A stretch of DNA of 64,000 nucleotides from Phytoactinopolyspora halotolerans (lineage in GTDB: Bacteria > Actinomycetota > Actinomycetes > Jiangellales > Jiangellaceae): contig NZ_JAAGOA010000015.1 in the NCBI RefSeq assembly GCF_010550675.1, forward strand, positions 1-64,000, given 5' to 3'. Positions 56,675-64,000 of the stretch are shown here, piece after piece. A model generated the notes under the pieces. It was not told where the DNA came from. It ran no database searches and saw nothing but the letters and a program-made list of their open reading frames with translations. Position 1 is the stretch's first letter. Every line of letters begins with the position of its first letter. Made by a program: the position numbers and the translations under genes.

Positions 56675-58966
56675 CGCGAAGACCTCCTTCAGTGCGGGCC
56701 AGTGCTCGGCGCGGCACAGCACCGGCGGCTGATCGATCGGCGCCGGCAGCGTGACCTCCGCGGCGCCCGTATGACGGACGTCGCGCCACACGTCGACCCA
56801 CTCCCCTTCCGGCAGGTACGCGACGACGTCCTCGACGCCCGGCTCGACCACGGGCACCACCAGCAGGGAGTCACCGAGCTGGAACTGCAGCGGGTACCGC
56901 CAGACCGCCGGATCACGCGGATGGTCGACGAACAGACCGCGCATCAGCGGGCGCCCGTCGTCGATCGCGATGCGCGCCTGCTCGGCCAGGTAGTCCACCA
57001 TCCGCTCGCGCAGGTGGGCGAAACGCCGGAAGACCGGCACGACCCGCTGGTCGCCGGTGCGCTCGGCGACGTTCCACGGTGTGCGGTCGCGCAGCGGCGG
57101 CTCGTGATGGTGGAACTCGGAGTGGTACTGCATGATCGGCATGAAGCACGCCGCGCCGGCCGCCCGCAGGTACAGCTCGGGGTCCGGCACGTCGCCGGAG
57201 AAGCCCGCGAGGTCCCAGCCCCAGTAGACGATGCCGCACGCGGACGCGGTGATCCCGGCGATCACGGACGATCGGAACGCCTCCCAGGTGGAGTCCTCGT
57301 CGCCGGCCCAGAACACCCCGTGCGCCTGCGACCCGGTGAAGCCGGCGCGGGAGAACGTCACCGGCGCCTTCCCTTCGGAGCGCAGCAGGTCACCGTAGGC
57401 CCGGGCGTAGTGCACCGGGTACAGGTTGTTGCCTTCGTCGCCGCGGCGCCCGTCGGCGTAGCGCAGGTCGTGTCCCCAGGCGTGCTCCCCGCCGTCGGTC
57501 TTGAATCCGTCGACGCCCAGGTCGCGCACCAGGTAGCGGCGCTTATCCGTCCACCAGTCCCGGGTGCGCTGTACGGAGAGGTCCGGCATGAGCGACTGCG
57601 GGAACCACCAGCCCCGGTTGTGGTACGGCGTGCCGTCCGCTTCGAGGACGGCGTGCCCGTCGCGCACGAGCTCCTCGCCGTACGCGATCACCGGCGCGTC
57701 GTCGGGAACGTCGGCGCCGAGCTCGTGGCGGGTCTTCAGCAGCGGGATCTGCCACAGGATCACCTTGATGCCGCGGTCGTGCAGTTCGTCGACCATGGCC
57801 TTCGGATCCGGCCAGACGTCCTCGCCGAAGACGGCGAACGTCTGCTCGTCGCTCCATGCCTCGATGACGACGACGCCGACCGGGATGTCCAGGTCGCGGT
57901 GGCTGTCCATCCGCTCCATGACGATCCGCTGCGTGTTCCACTCGTTGCCGGACGCCCACAGCCGGAACACCCAGGACGGGAGCTCCTCGGCGCGCCCCAC
58001 CTCGTCGGTGAACGCCGCCAGCACCTCACTCGGCGAGCCGTGGTACATGCCGACCTCGACCGACTCGTCGGCGGTACCGCCCAGGGCCACCTCGACGACG
58101 AGCCGCTCCGGCGTGGCGGCACCGACGTCGAACCAGGTCCGGCGCGACGTGCGCACGTGGAAACCCCAGCCGGAGCCTGACTCGGACACCACGTGTGCGA
58201 ACGGCATCGGCAGGTACGTGCGGCCGTGCCGCCCCTGCGCCTTGTACTGCTCGAAGACGACGGCATCCAAGGTGCGGCCACGCTGGTCCACGGCGTCGAA
58301 CCGCTCACCGAACCCGACGACGTGTTCATCCGGCTTCAGCCGCAACGCGAACCGCGCGCGGTGCACCGTTCCGTCCGCCACGAGCCATTCCACGCTGCCG
58401 TCGATCAGCCTCTCCGCTGCCCCGCCTGCTGGATGCGGCCCGTCCGTACTCGGCCCGTTCCCATCCTCCCGGGCCGTGTGCGGCTGGGCCGCATCCAGGG
58501 TCAGCATCCCTGCGCCTTGCACCCATCGCGCCGGGACGAACTCGAACCACCCGGTGCTGTCCTTCCGGCCGTCGTCGGCGACCGCGTGGAAGCGATACCG
58601 GTAGGAAGCACCGGCGACGACCGGCTCGGTGACCACCTCCCAGCCGCCGCCGTCCGCGGTGCTCGCCTCCGCCTGCGCCTCGGCCAGATGGCCCTCCCCA
58701 CCCGCCAGGGCGGCGGCGTCCGCGCCGTCCGTGACCGCCCGGCTCAACGTGAGCACCGTCGAGGAAGCCTCGTCCGGTCCGTGCCATCTCACCCACTCGC
58801 AGGTCACGTCGGTGACGCCGGGATCGGCGACGACGCCGAGCCGCACCGGCTGTCCCGCCTCCGGCAACACCGGGTTCCGCTGATCGGGCGAGACCGCGTA
58901 CGGATGCTCCACCCCATGCGGCCGGTGTCGCAGCAGCTGCTCCGAGTCGTTGATCGTCGTCGTCAT
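56666..58966 (-). CDS. Cytoplasmic GH31 enzyme, probable 1,3-alpha-isomaltosidase
   Basis: A 766-residue protein without a signal peptide, so probably cytoplasmic. The catalytic core follows the CtsY-like GH31 pattern: WVFRLWASGNEWNTQRIV, VVIEAWSDEQTF, the nucleophile Asp about 491 in GVDGFKTDGGEHAWG and acid/base Asp about 556 in FWAGDEDST. In Kribbella flavida an intracellular GH31 of this kind (Kfla1895) cuts the alpha-1,3 bonds of the cyclic tetrasaccharide CNN to isomaltose. The ATG giving MTTTINDSEQLL overlaps the GH15 stop (ATGA); the longer open frame upstream is the GH15 gene read out of frame. The adjacent GH15 supports the call. Confidence 0.82.
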   Translation of the reverse strand: MTTTINDSEQLLRHRPHGVEHPYAVSPDQRNPVLPEAGQPVRLGVVADPGVTDVTCEWVRWHGPDEASSTVLTLSRAVTDGADAAALAGGEGHLAEAQAEASTADGGGWEVVTEPVVAGASYRYRFHAVADDGRKDSTGWFEFVPARWVQGAGMLTLDAAQPHTAREDGNGPSTDGPHPAGGAAERLIDGSVEWLVADGTVHRARFALRLKPDEHVVGFGERFDAVDQRGRTLDAVVFEQYKAQGRHGRTYLPMPFAHVVSESGSGWGFHVRTSRRTWFDVGAATPERLVVEVALGGTADESVEVGMYHGSPSEVLAAFTDEVGRAEELPSWVFRLWASGNEWNTQRIVMERMDSHRDLDIPVGVVVIEAWSDEQTFAVFGEDVWPDPKAMVDELHDRGIKVILWQIPLLKTRHELGADVPDDAPVIAYGEELVRDGHAVLEADGTPYHNRGWWFPQSLMPDLSVQRTRDWWTDKRRYLVRDLGVDGFKTDGGEHAWGHDLRYADGRRGDEGNNLYPVHYARAYGDLLRSEGKAPVTFSRAGFTGSQAHGVFWAGDEDSTWEAFRSSVIAGITASACGIVYWGWDLAGFSGDVPDPELYLRAAGAACFMPIMQYHSEFHHHEPPLRDRTPWNVAERTGDQRVVPVFRRFAHLRERMVDYLAEQARIAIDDGRPLMRGLFVDHPRDPAVWRYPLQFQLGDSLLVVPVVEPGVEDVVAYLPEGEWVDVWRDVRHTGAAEVTLPAPIDQPPVLCRAEHWPALKEVFAPE

Positions 58967-60153
58967 CGCACGCCTCCGTGGTGGGCGGTGTCCAGCAGGC
59001 CGAGCTCGTCGGCGAGGATCAGGTACATCCCGTGTGACCAGAGCAGCGGCGTGGCCACCGGCCCCCACCGCTCGATCCATTCGGCGCGATGCTCGGGTGC
59101 CAGCAGGTGATCCGGGACCTGTTCGGGCAGCTCCCCGCGGTCGGTGGCGCGCTCCGCGATCCAGGTCAGGTATCGCCGGGCCGCCGCATGATCCCCCGCC
59201 ACGGCGCGGTTCCAGCCCTGCAGGGCGGAGAGGAGCAGCCACTGGCCGCCGCCGTAGAACACGTCCGCGGAGAAGCGGTGCACTCCGCCGTCGACGTCGA
59301 GGTCCGCCGCGATCGCGTCCAGCGTCGCCGCCGCGATCGGGTCGTCGACGTCGACCAGTCCGAACGGGACGACGCAGGCGGCGAGCGAGGCGTCCACCGC
59401 GTCGGTGCCGAGCCACTTGGTCAGGTGACCGCCACGCACCCCTTCGTCCAGGGTGAGCTTGCGGATCTCGGCCGCGATCTGGCTCGCGCGCGCCGTCCGG
59501 ACGTCGTCCAGCGCCCCGCTCGCGACGACGGCGGTCAGGCCGCCGTACAGGGCGCCGAGCGTGGAGACGTGACGCTGCTCGAGATGTTCCTCCCACCAGT
59601 CGTAACAGGGCCGGTCCCAGAAGGCGGCGACGTAGTCCACGCACAACTCCATGCCGGCGCGCCACCGCTCGAGATTCAGCCCGTGACGTCGGGCGTGGGT
59701 GGTGACCGCCCACAGCCACATGCCGTAGCCGTCGGTCTGGAAGTCCCACCATTCGACGGAGCCTTCCCCGCCGGAGAGGGTGAACCGGGTCGGCAGCATC
59801 CGCTCGACCGGAACCTCCTGCCCGGCGGCCGCCGCGGCGACCAGCGCCTCGATCTGGGCCTGCCGCGACGTCAGCACCCCGTTCACCCAGTCATGGAACC
59901 GGTCCGCGGACGCCACGTCGCCGTACCGGGAGATCCCCTCCGCGGTGAACGACCCGTCCCGGAACCAGGCGAACCCCTGATAGGCGGAGAACGTCGGCGA
60001 CGCCGGGTACGCCCCCGATGGATGCTGGTGCTCGACGATCACCCGGTGGCTCCGGTGGGCGAGATCCACGAAAGCGCTCCTACCGGCGAATCCGGCCTGG
60101 CCGACGACCCCGGACCGGTCAGGGTACGGCGACGGGCGTTGCTGATGAGTCAT
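58963..60153 (-). CDS. GH15 enzyme, probable isomaltose glucohydrolase
   Basis: A 396-residue GH15 protein without a signal peptide. It lacks the N-terminal beta domain of many bacterial glucoamylases, and it matches the compact form of Kribbella isomaltose glucohydrolase. From the published key residues of that enzyme (Tyr48, Glu178, Glu335), an offset of about 10 gives Tyr58 (SAYQGFAWFRDG), Glu188 (CYDWWEEH, general acid) and Glu344 (GELPEQV, general base); all three are present. Phe290 of the reference would fall at F299 or Y300. It would split isomaltose to glucose. It overlaps the GH31 start by 4 bases (coupled translation). Confidence 0.83.
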   Translation of the reverse strand: MTHQQRPSPYPDRSGVVGQAGFAGRSAFVDLAHRSHRVIVEHQHPSGAYPASPTFSAYQGFAWFRDGSFTAEGISRYGDVASADRFHDWVNGVLTSRQAQIEALVAAAAAGQEVPVERMLPTRFTLSGGEGSVEWWDFQTDGYGMWLWAVTTHARRHGLNLERWRAGMELCVDYVAAFWDRPCYDWWEEHLEQRHVSTLGALYGGLTAVVASGALDDVRTARASQIAAEIRKLTLDEGVRGGHLTKWLGTDAVDASLAACVVPFGLVDVDDPIAAATLDAIAADLDVDGGVHRFSADVFYGGGQWLLLSALQGWNRAVAGDHAAARRYLTWIAERATDRGELPEQVPDHLLAPEHRAEWIERWGPVATPLLWSHGMYLILADELGLLDTAHHGGVR

Positions 60154-60204
60154 GCGCGAGCAGTTCCTTTACAACGGTGTGTCATGATCAAACCCGAGCC
60201 TGGA

Positions 60205-60321
60205 AATGGGCGACGGCGAATTCGTCTCGCTCTCACGCGATCGGCGGACGGCCTGGTGAGTCTGGTTGCGTTCTCGTGCCGCCGATCGAAGATCGCTCGA
60301 CGAGCTTCCCCGTCGCCCATT
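60205..60321 (-). repeat. Long stem-loop between binding-protein and GH15 genes
   Basis: AATGGGCGACGG at 60205-60216 pairs with 60310-60321, and inside it CGATCGGCGG at 60238-60247 pairs with 60279-60288. Such structures downstream of sugar-binding-protein genes often protect the upstream mRNA or cut read-through, giving more binding protein than enzyme. Confidence 0.6.
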
Positions 60322-60332
60322 CCGCATGCATG

Positions 60333-61598
60333 TCAGAGCAGGTCGTTGACGCGTTGCTCGGCGTCGGCCAGCGCGTCCTCGACGCTCTTGCGGCCGGCCG
60401 CGGCGTTGCCGAGCTCCTCGCTGACGGCGTCCTGCATCTCCTGCTGCCGTTCGATGACGGGCGGCAGCACCACCGCGTCCAGCGAGTCCAGCACCGCCTG
60501 CCGGTTCTCCGGCGGGGTGACCTCCAGGTAGCCGGTCAGCTTCGACTCGTCCGCCACCGGCGGCAGCTCCCATGACGTCTCCAGCCGGATGTCAGCCGTC
60601 GTGTCCGACGCGGCCAGGAAGTCGATCCACTGCTGCGCCGCCTCTGGGTGCTCGCTGTCCGCCGATACCACGGCGCCGTTGGCGAACATCGCCGACGCGT
60701 TCTGCGTGTTCCCCGGCTCGACGACGATGTCCCATTCGAACGACGTGTCGGCCAGCCCGCCGAACATCCAGATGCCGGTGTGCCACATGGCGAGCTTGCC
60801 CTCAGCGAACAGGTTGGAGTCGAAGTCCGGGGTGCCCGCACCGTCGGCCTCGGTCGGCATGGTGGTACCGGACTTCTCCACCAGCCAGGTGGCCGCCTCG
60901 ACACCGGCCTCGGAGTTGAATGCCGCCGCGGTACCGTCCTCGTTGAGGAACTCGCCGCCGGACTGCGCGAGCGTCTTGTAGAACTCGTGGAAGCTGATCG
61001 GCTGGTAGTCGCCCCAGACGCCCGCGTCGGCGTCGGTCAACGCCTCCGCGGCCGCCTTCTCGTCCGCCCACGTCCACTCGCCGGTGGGCAGGTCGACGCC
61101 CGCCTCGTCGAAGAGGGTCTTGTTGTAGAACAGCACGACGTTGGAGAACGACGTCGGCACGCCGTACTGGGTGCCGTCGCGGTTGAACGCCTCCAGCAGC
61201 GAATCCTGGTAGGCGTCGCCGTTGATCTCGTCCAGTGCGGCCAGCGAGCCGTTCTCCGCGTAGGTCACGAAGTTCTCGTAGTTCAGCTCGAAGGTGTCCG
61301 CGACCGTCCCACCCGCGACCGCGGTCTGCAGCTTGGTGAAGTAGTCGTCGTACGGGACGGTCTCCACCTCTACCTCGATGCCCTCGTTGGCTTCCTCGAA
61401 GGCCTCGACGATGGCGTCCAGATCCTCCTCGTGGCCGTCGTTGGCGGAGAAGTTCATGTACCGGATGGTGGTGGTTCCCTCGGCACTGTCCGAGTCCGAA
61501 CTGCTGCTCGCCGAACCCTGCGAGCACGCGGCCAGGCCGAGCGCGAGCACGGCCGTGCCGGCCAGGGCGGTGAATCTAATGGAGCGTCGTCGCACCAT
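60333..61598 (-). CDS. ABC transporter sugar-binding lipoprotein
   Basis: A 421-residue lipoprotein of the MalE-type solute-binding family (SBP_bac_1): lipobox LGLAAC (Cys about 25), then a serine-rich linker and the conserved TIRYMNFSANDGHEEDLDAIVEAFEEANEGIEVEVE. It would capture a carbohydrate at the membrane and pass it to the two permeases. AAGGA lies before the ATG. From its place with CNN-type enzymes the ligand is likely the cyclic tetrasaccharide or isomalto/nigero-oligosaccharides. No ATPase gene is in the cluster; such importers commonly borrow a shared MsiK-type ATPase. Confidence 0.9.
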   Translation of the reverse strand: MVRRRSIRFTALAGTAVLALGLAACSQGSASSSSDSDSAEGTTTIRYMNFSANDGHEEDLDAIVEAFEEANEGIEVEVETVPYDDYFTKLQTAVAGGTVADTFELNYENFVTYAENGSLAALDEINGDAYQDSLLEAFNRDGTQYGVPTSFSNVVLFYNKTLFDEAGVDLPTGEWTWADEKAAAEALTDADAGVWGDYQPISFHEFYKTLAQSGGEFLNEDGTAAAFNSEAGVEAATWLVEKSGTTMPTEADGAGTPDFDSNLFAEGKLAMWHTGIWMFGGLADTSFEWDIVVEPGNTQNASAMFANGAVVSADSEHPEAAQQWIDFLAASDTTADIRLETSWELPPVADESKLTGYLEVTPPENRQAVLDSLDAVVLPPVIERQQEMQDAVSEELGNAAAGRKSVEDALADAEQRVNDLL

Positions 61599-61636
61599 GA
61601 TCGTGTCCTTTCTGCTGATGGAGAGAGTTCGGGGGG

Positions 61637-62584
61637 TCATTTGAAACCGGTGTGCGCCATCCCCGCGATGATGTGGCGCTGCGCGAACATGTAGACGATC
61701 GCGATCGGCAGGATCGACACCACCGACCCGGCCATCACCACGTTCCACTCCGTGGTGAACTGCCCGTGCAGCGTGGACAGCCCCAGCGGCAGCGTCATCA
61801 GCTCCGGCGAGCGGACCACGACCAGCGGCCAGAGGAAGCTGTTCCAGCTGCTCATGAAGGCGAAGACGGTGAGTGTCGCCAACGCCGGACGGACCAGGGG
61901 CAAGATGACGGTGGCGTAGATGCGCAGGTGGCTGGCGCCGTCGATGGTCGCCGCCTCGTCCAGTTCCCGAGGTACGCTCTCCATCGCCTGCTTGAGCAGG
62001 AAGATGCCGAACGCGGACGCCACCGACGGCGCCAGCAGCGCGAAGTAGGTGTCGTTCAGGTTGAGCCGGGTCATCTGGATGAACAGCGGCACCACCAGCA
62101 CCTGCAGCGGCACCATCAGCGTCGCCAGGTAGAGCGCGAAGATGACGTTCTTGCCCCGGAACTGCAGCCGGGCGAAACCGTAGGCGGCCATCGAGCCGGT
62201 CACCAGCTGGCACAGGGTGGACGCGACCGCGATGCCGAACGAGTTGAGCACGATCCGCCACATCGGCAGCGTGTCGAACAGCGTCCGGTAGGCGTCCATC
62301 GTCGGGTCCTCGACGATGAGCGACGGCCCGCCGGAGAGGTTCCCACCCGGCGTGATCGAGGTGACCACGGTCCAGAGGAACGGGAAGAGCATGATCAGCC
62401 CGCCGAGCCCCACACCGAGGTAGAGCAGCACACGGCCGACGTCGGCCCGGGGCGGCGCGCCGTCTCCGCCGCCGCGGGCAGACCATCGGCGCCGCACCGT
62501 CGGCGGCTGACCCGCCGCAGTCCCGGCGGTCGTGCCCGGCGTGGTGCCCGGCGTGGTGGTGCCCGGCGTCGTGGTCTCAGGCAT
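61637..62584 (-). CDS. ABC sugar permease, MalG type
   Basis: A 315-residue inner-membrane protein with six membrane segments and the EAA-type loop EAATIDGASHLRIYATVILPLVRP. The first 35 residues are threonine/proline/glycine-rich (repeats of PGTT), then basic, probably a cytoplasmic disordered extension. It overlaps the upstream permease by 8 bases. It forms the channel with its partner. Confidence 0.93.
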   Translation of the reverse strand: MPETTTPGTTTPGTTPGTTAGTAAGQPPTVRRRWSARGGGDGAPPRADVGRVLLYLGVGLGGLIMLFPFLWTVVTSITPGGNLSGGPSLIVEDPTMDAYRTLFDTLPMWRIVLNSFGIAVASTLCQLVTGSMAAYGFARLQFRGKNVIFALYLATLMVPLQVLVVPLFIQMTRLNLNDTYFALLAPSVASAFGIFLLKQAMESVPRELDEAATIDGASHLRIYATVILPLVRPALATLTVFAFMSSWNSFLWPLVVVRSPELMTLPLGLSTLHGQFTTEWNVVMAGSVVSILPIAIVYMFAQRHIIAGMAHTGFK

Positions 62585-63530
62585 AGTGCACCCACTTACG
62601 CTGGCCGCGGATCTGGACGGCGGTGACGGCCAAGATGACGGCGAAGAGCAGCCAGGACAGCGCCGACGCCTCGCCGGCCCGTCCATAGCGGAAGGTCAGC
62701 TCATAGATCTGCCCGACGACCACCTGGCTCGACCCGGCCGGGCCGCCGCCGGTCATCACGTACACCTGGTCGAACACCTGGAAGCCGTTGATCAGCGAGA
62801 TCACGACGACGAAGAACGTCGACGGGGAGAGCAGCGGAAGCGTGACCCGCCGGAACTGCTGCCAGGCCGAGGCGCCGTCGATCCGCGCCGCTTCGTACAG
62901 CTCCTGCGGGATGGTCTGCAACCCCGCCAGCAGGATCACCATGACGAAGCCCAGGTCCTTCCAGGCCGAGGCGAGGATCACCGACGCCATCGCCCAGCTC
63001 GGATCCGTCCACCAGCCGGGCTGCGGCAGGTTCAAGAAGCCGAGGATCTGGTTGACCAGACCGTTGGACGGGTTCAGCAGCCACTGCCAGACCAGGGCGA
63101 CCACCACCCAGCTCGTCACCACCGGCAGGAAGTAGGCGGCCCGGAAGAAGGTCCGCCCGGCCAGCCGACGGTTGAGCACGACGGCCAGCGCGAGGCCCCC
63201 GGCGTACACCAGCGGGAAGTAGCCGACGATGTAGAGGACGGTGTGGCCGAACACCTCGCGCGTCGTGGGGTCGGTCAGCAGGTGGGCATAGTTGGCGAAC
63301 CCGACCCATTGCATCTCAGAGATCAGGTTCCACTCGTGCAGGCTCACCCACGCCGACGAGACCATCGGCACGAACGTGAACAGCAGCAGCGGGACCCCGC
63401 TCGGCAGCAGGAAGAACATCGCCCAACCGGCGGTGCGCAGCCTGGACCGGCGGCGGGCGGATCGCCTGCCGTCCTGTGGCCGCGGCGGGGTCGCCGCCGG
63501 GCGGTCGCGCACGATCTGGTCGGAGGCCAT
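62577..63530 (-). CDS. ABC sugar permease, MalF type
   Basis: A 317-residue inner-membrane protein with about six membrane segments and the EAA loop EAARIDGASAWQQFRRVTLPLLSP. A basic N-terminal extension (DGRRSARRRSRLRTAGW) precedes the first segment. Start: ATG with GGCGAGGTG upstream. It follows the regulator gene by 2 bases and overlaps the second permease, so all three are one transcript. Confidence 0.93.
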   Translation of the reverse strand: MASDQIVRDRPAATPPRPQDGRRSARRRSRLRTAGWAMFFLLPSGVPLLLFTFVPMVSSAWVSLHEWNLISEMQWVGFANYAHLLTDPTTREVFGHTVLYIVGYFPLVYAGGLALAVVLNRRLAGRTFFRAAYFLPVVTSWVVVALVWQWLLNPSNGLVNQILGFLNLPQPGWWTDPSWAMASVILASAWKDLGFVMVILLAGLQTIPQELYEAARIDGASAWQQFRRVTLPLLSPSTFFVVVISLINGFQVFDQVYVMTGGGPAGSSQVVVGQIYELTFRYGRAGEASALSWLLFAVILAVTAVQIRGQRKWVHYA

Positions 63531-63532
63531 GC

Positions 63533-64000
63533 TCACCTCGCCGCCTGACCGGCGTGCAGCCGTTCGCGGACGAGCCGGCCCTGGTCGCCGGCGGCGCCGG
63601 CGATGTCGAACGGCGACGCGAAGACCAACGCGGCCGCCCCGAGCGCCCATTTGTCCTCCGCCCACGGCTCGACGACGTAGGTCAGGTCGCGGCGGGCGGG
63701 CATGAGATAACGCCGGAACGTCTGCTCGAACCCGGCGGCCCAGTAGGTCCAGGCGTCCACGCCTTCACCGAGGACCACCACGATCTCCGGGTCGACGGTG
63801 TGCACGACGCCGGCCAGCGCGCGGCCGAGCATCGCACCGGCGTCGGCGTAGATGGTCCGCGCGTCCTTGTCACCGGCGGCCGCGGCCCGCAGCAGGCCGT
63901 CCATGCCGGCGGCGGGGTCGATGACGCCGCGATCCACCGCCGCCCGGACGAGCGCGCCGGCGCCGACGTGTGCCTCCAGGCAGCCGTGCGATCCGCACTC
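63533..64000 (-). CDS. ROK-family regulator or sugar kinase (5' end beyond window)
   Basis: The visible 156 C-terminal residues belong to the ROK family: the zinc-type signature [14 protein letters not shown] lies at the window edge, followed by [34 protein letters not shown]. The N-terminus is missing, so I cannot tell a repressor with helix-turn-helix (NagC/XylR type) from a glucokinase. Being first in the sugar operon, with its stop 2 bases before the permease start, a repressor sensing the imported sugar is the more likely reading. Confidence 0.85.
   Translation of the reverse strand, partial: ECGSHGCLEAHVGAGALVRAAVDRGVIDPAAGMDGLLRAAAAGDKDARTIYADAGAMLGRALAGVVHTVDPEIVVVLGEGVDAWTYWAAGFEQTFRRYLMPARRDLTYVVEPWAEDKWALGAAALVFASPFDIAGAAGDQGRLVRERLHAGQAAR

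Noticed and set aside
58967-59752. Extended N-terminus of the cytoplasmic GH31 frame
   Set aside because: These codons lie inside the GH15 gene in another frame and read as Arg/Gly-rich noise; the true ATG overlaps the GH15 stop.
61599-62486. Extended N-terminus of the sugar-binding protein frame
   Set aside because: It overlaps the permease gene; the lipoprotein signal peptide with a ribosome binding site defines the start at 61598.

Overview
This window is high-GC DNA with GTG and TTG starts and tightly packed, often overlapping genes. Together with the block mtrA-mtrB-lpqB-comF-hpf ... secA, an Rv3235-family gene, an ECF42-type sigma factor and an AfsR-like regulator, this points to an actinomycete. 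I cannot fix the genus; something near Jiangellales or Propionibacteriales is plausible. I see no rRNA, tRNA, CRISPR array or phage genes.

Layout. 1-3.9 kb: a small DUF3800-like gene and a large LuxR-family ATPase regulator. 3.9-5.7 kb: a scar region with a decayed DUF234-type ATPase gene lying between two diverged copies of a hairpin-bearing repeat. 5.7-15.5 kb: an Hsp20 gene behind a CIRCE operator, the 180-kDa NAD-glutamate dehydrogenase, a DUF2505 gene, pruA and a patatin-like lipase. 15.5-24 kb: CpaE/CpaB-like genes, LysM and Rv3235-family genes, a secreted SGNH hydrolase and secA. 24.2-33.1 kb: a double GNAT protein, a YcaQ-like glycosylase, hpf, comF and the lpqB-mtrB-mtrA envelope-stress operon. 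33.2-41.1 kb: a membrane module (proline/glutamine/glycine-rich membrane protein, DUF4129, DUF4350, MoxR ATPase, DUF58, SpoIIM, RDD). 41.2-50.2 kb: manA, a YciI/DGPF protein with its ECF42-type sigma factor, an AfsR-like regulator and a DrrAB-type exporter with a DUF4097 protein.

50.3-64 kb holds the most interesting system. One co-directional minus-strand cluster contains a ROK regulator (cut by the window end), two sugar permeases and a lipoprotein binding protein, a cytoplasmic GH15 and a cytoplasmic GH31, and two large secreted GH31 enzymes. The domain patterns match the cyclobis-(1->6)-alpha-nigerosyl (CNN, cyclic glucotetraose) pathway. The two secreted GH31s resemble CtsZ (6-alpha-glucosyltransferase) and CtsY (3-alpha-isomaltosyltransferase), which turn starch into the cyclic sugar. 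The ABC transporter would import it, and the two cytoplasmic enzymes resemble the 1,3-alpha-isomaltosidase and isomaltose glucohydrolase of Kribbella flavida, which finish it to glucose. In Kribbella the making and using genes are in separate clusters; here they appear to form one locus.

Non-coding structure: several intergenic regions hold inverted or tandem repeats, among them a perfect 24-bp inverted repeat at 11.3 kb, an 8-bp tandem array at 26.8 kb, an 18-bp tandem array at 40.0 kb, nested inverted repeats at 42.5 kb and a long hairpin between the binding-protein and GH15 genes.
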